From: Cryomorphaceae bacterium
GTDB taxonomy: Bacteria; Bacteroidota; Bacteroidia; Flavobacteriales; Schleiferiaceae
Assembly: GCA_003455605.1 (NCBI GenBank)
Contig: DMQR01000050.1
Location: 1 to 6,021 of the forward strand
Direction: 5' to 3'
Length of the DNA stretch: 6,021 nt
The position numbers were made by a program, and so were the translations under genes. Position 1 is the first letter of the stretch, and each line of letters begins with the position of its first letter. Below the pieces are notes generated by a model. The model did no database searches and was not told the DNA's origin. It saw nothing but the letters and a program-made list of their open reading frames with translations. Below are positions 5,943 through 6,021 of the stretch, piece by piece.

Positions 5943-5985
5943 TTAAATAACTTCTAACCAGTTATTTAAATACTTGTATTTAAAT
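5943..5985. repeat. Two overlapping perfect 10-bp inverted repeats, terminator-like
   Basis: Arm A TTAAATAACT (5943-5952) pairs with arm B AGTTATTTAA (5960-5969) across a 7-nt loop. Arm C ATTTAAATAC (5964-5973) pairs with arm D GTATTTAAAT (5976-5985) across 2 nt. B and C share 5964-5969, so only one stem can form at a time. The T-run 5985-5989 directly follows D. It lies 34 nt past the stop of the lipoprotein remnant on the same strand, so it may be that gene's old terminator, although the stems are nearly all A-T. The rest of 5909-6021 is AT-rich with no recognised gene. Confidence 0.5.
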
Positions 5986-6021
5986 TTTTACTCTATATTA
6001 TTTGCCCTCACGTATTTCATT

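Overview
The window suggests a member of the Bacteroidota with moderate GC. This is inferred from the style of the proteins: an XRE-S24 regulator with an 'AGYLAGYGD' cleavage region, a DinB tail with 'NPFNGEPPPLL', and an SRAP protein with 'GFIEGP' in place of the commoner 'GFYEW'. Weak Shine-Dalgarno sequences agree with this. No rRNA, tRNA, CRISPR array or insertion sequence was seen.

Layout. Positions 1-2624 hold a compact leftward DNA-damage cassette. It encodes a self-cleaving XRE-S24 (LexA/CI-like) regulator, a Y-family DNA polymerase IV (dinB) and the first 171 codons of an SRAP/YedK-HMCES abasic-site shield protein that runs off the left edge. The spacing is short (87 and 28 nt), so one transcript from the AT-rich region upstream of the regulator is likely. 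That region holds a perfect 12-bp palindrome and extra TTAG/CTAA half-sites, a good candidate autoregulatory operator. Positions 2708-2971 (+) carry a divergent short ORF I do not recognise, followed by about 125 nt with no clear gene. Positions 3097-5446 hold two more leftward genes: a BaiN/YhiN-type (HI0933-like) FAD flavoprotein and an M14-type zinc carboxypeptidase/succinylglutamate desuccinylase-like enzyme. Positions 5447-6021 have no intact gene. They contain a dyad-rich divergent control region, what looks like a frameshifted small lipoprotein gene (5564-5908, +), and an AT-rich block with two overlapping perfect inverted repeats.

How the genes work together. On damage the S24 regulator would be expected to cleave itself at Ala108-Gly109 and release the operon. 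DinB would then copy past lesions, while SRAP would covalently cap abasic sites in single-stranded DNA. A DnaE-type polymerase subunit may follow to the left of the window, but this is a prediction. The flavoprotein and peptidase look like housekeeping or accessory enzymes unrelated to the cassette. I found no convincing wholly new system. The items most worth a second look are the candidate operator, the broken lipoprotein gene, the overlapping inverted repeats near the right end and the unidentified divergent ORF.
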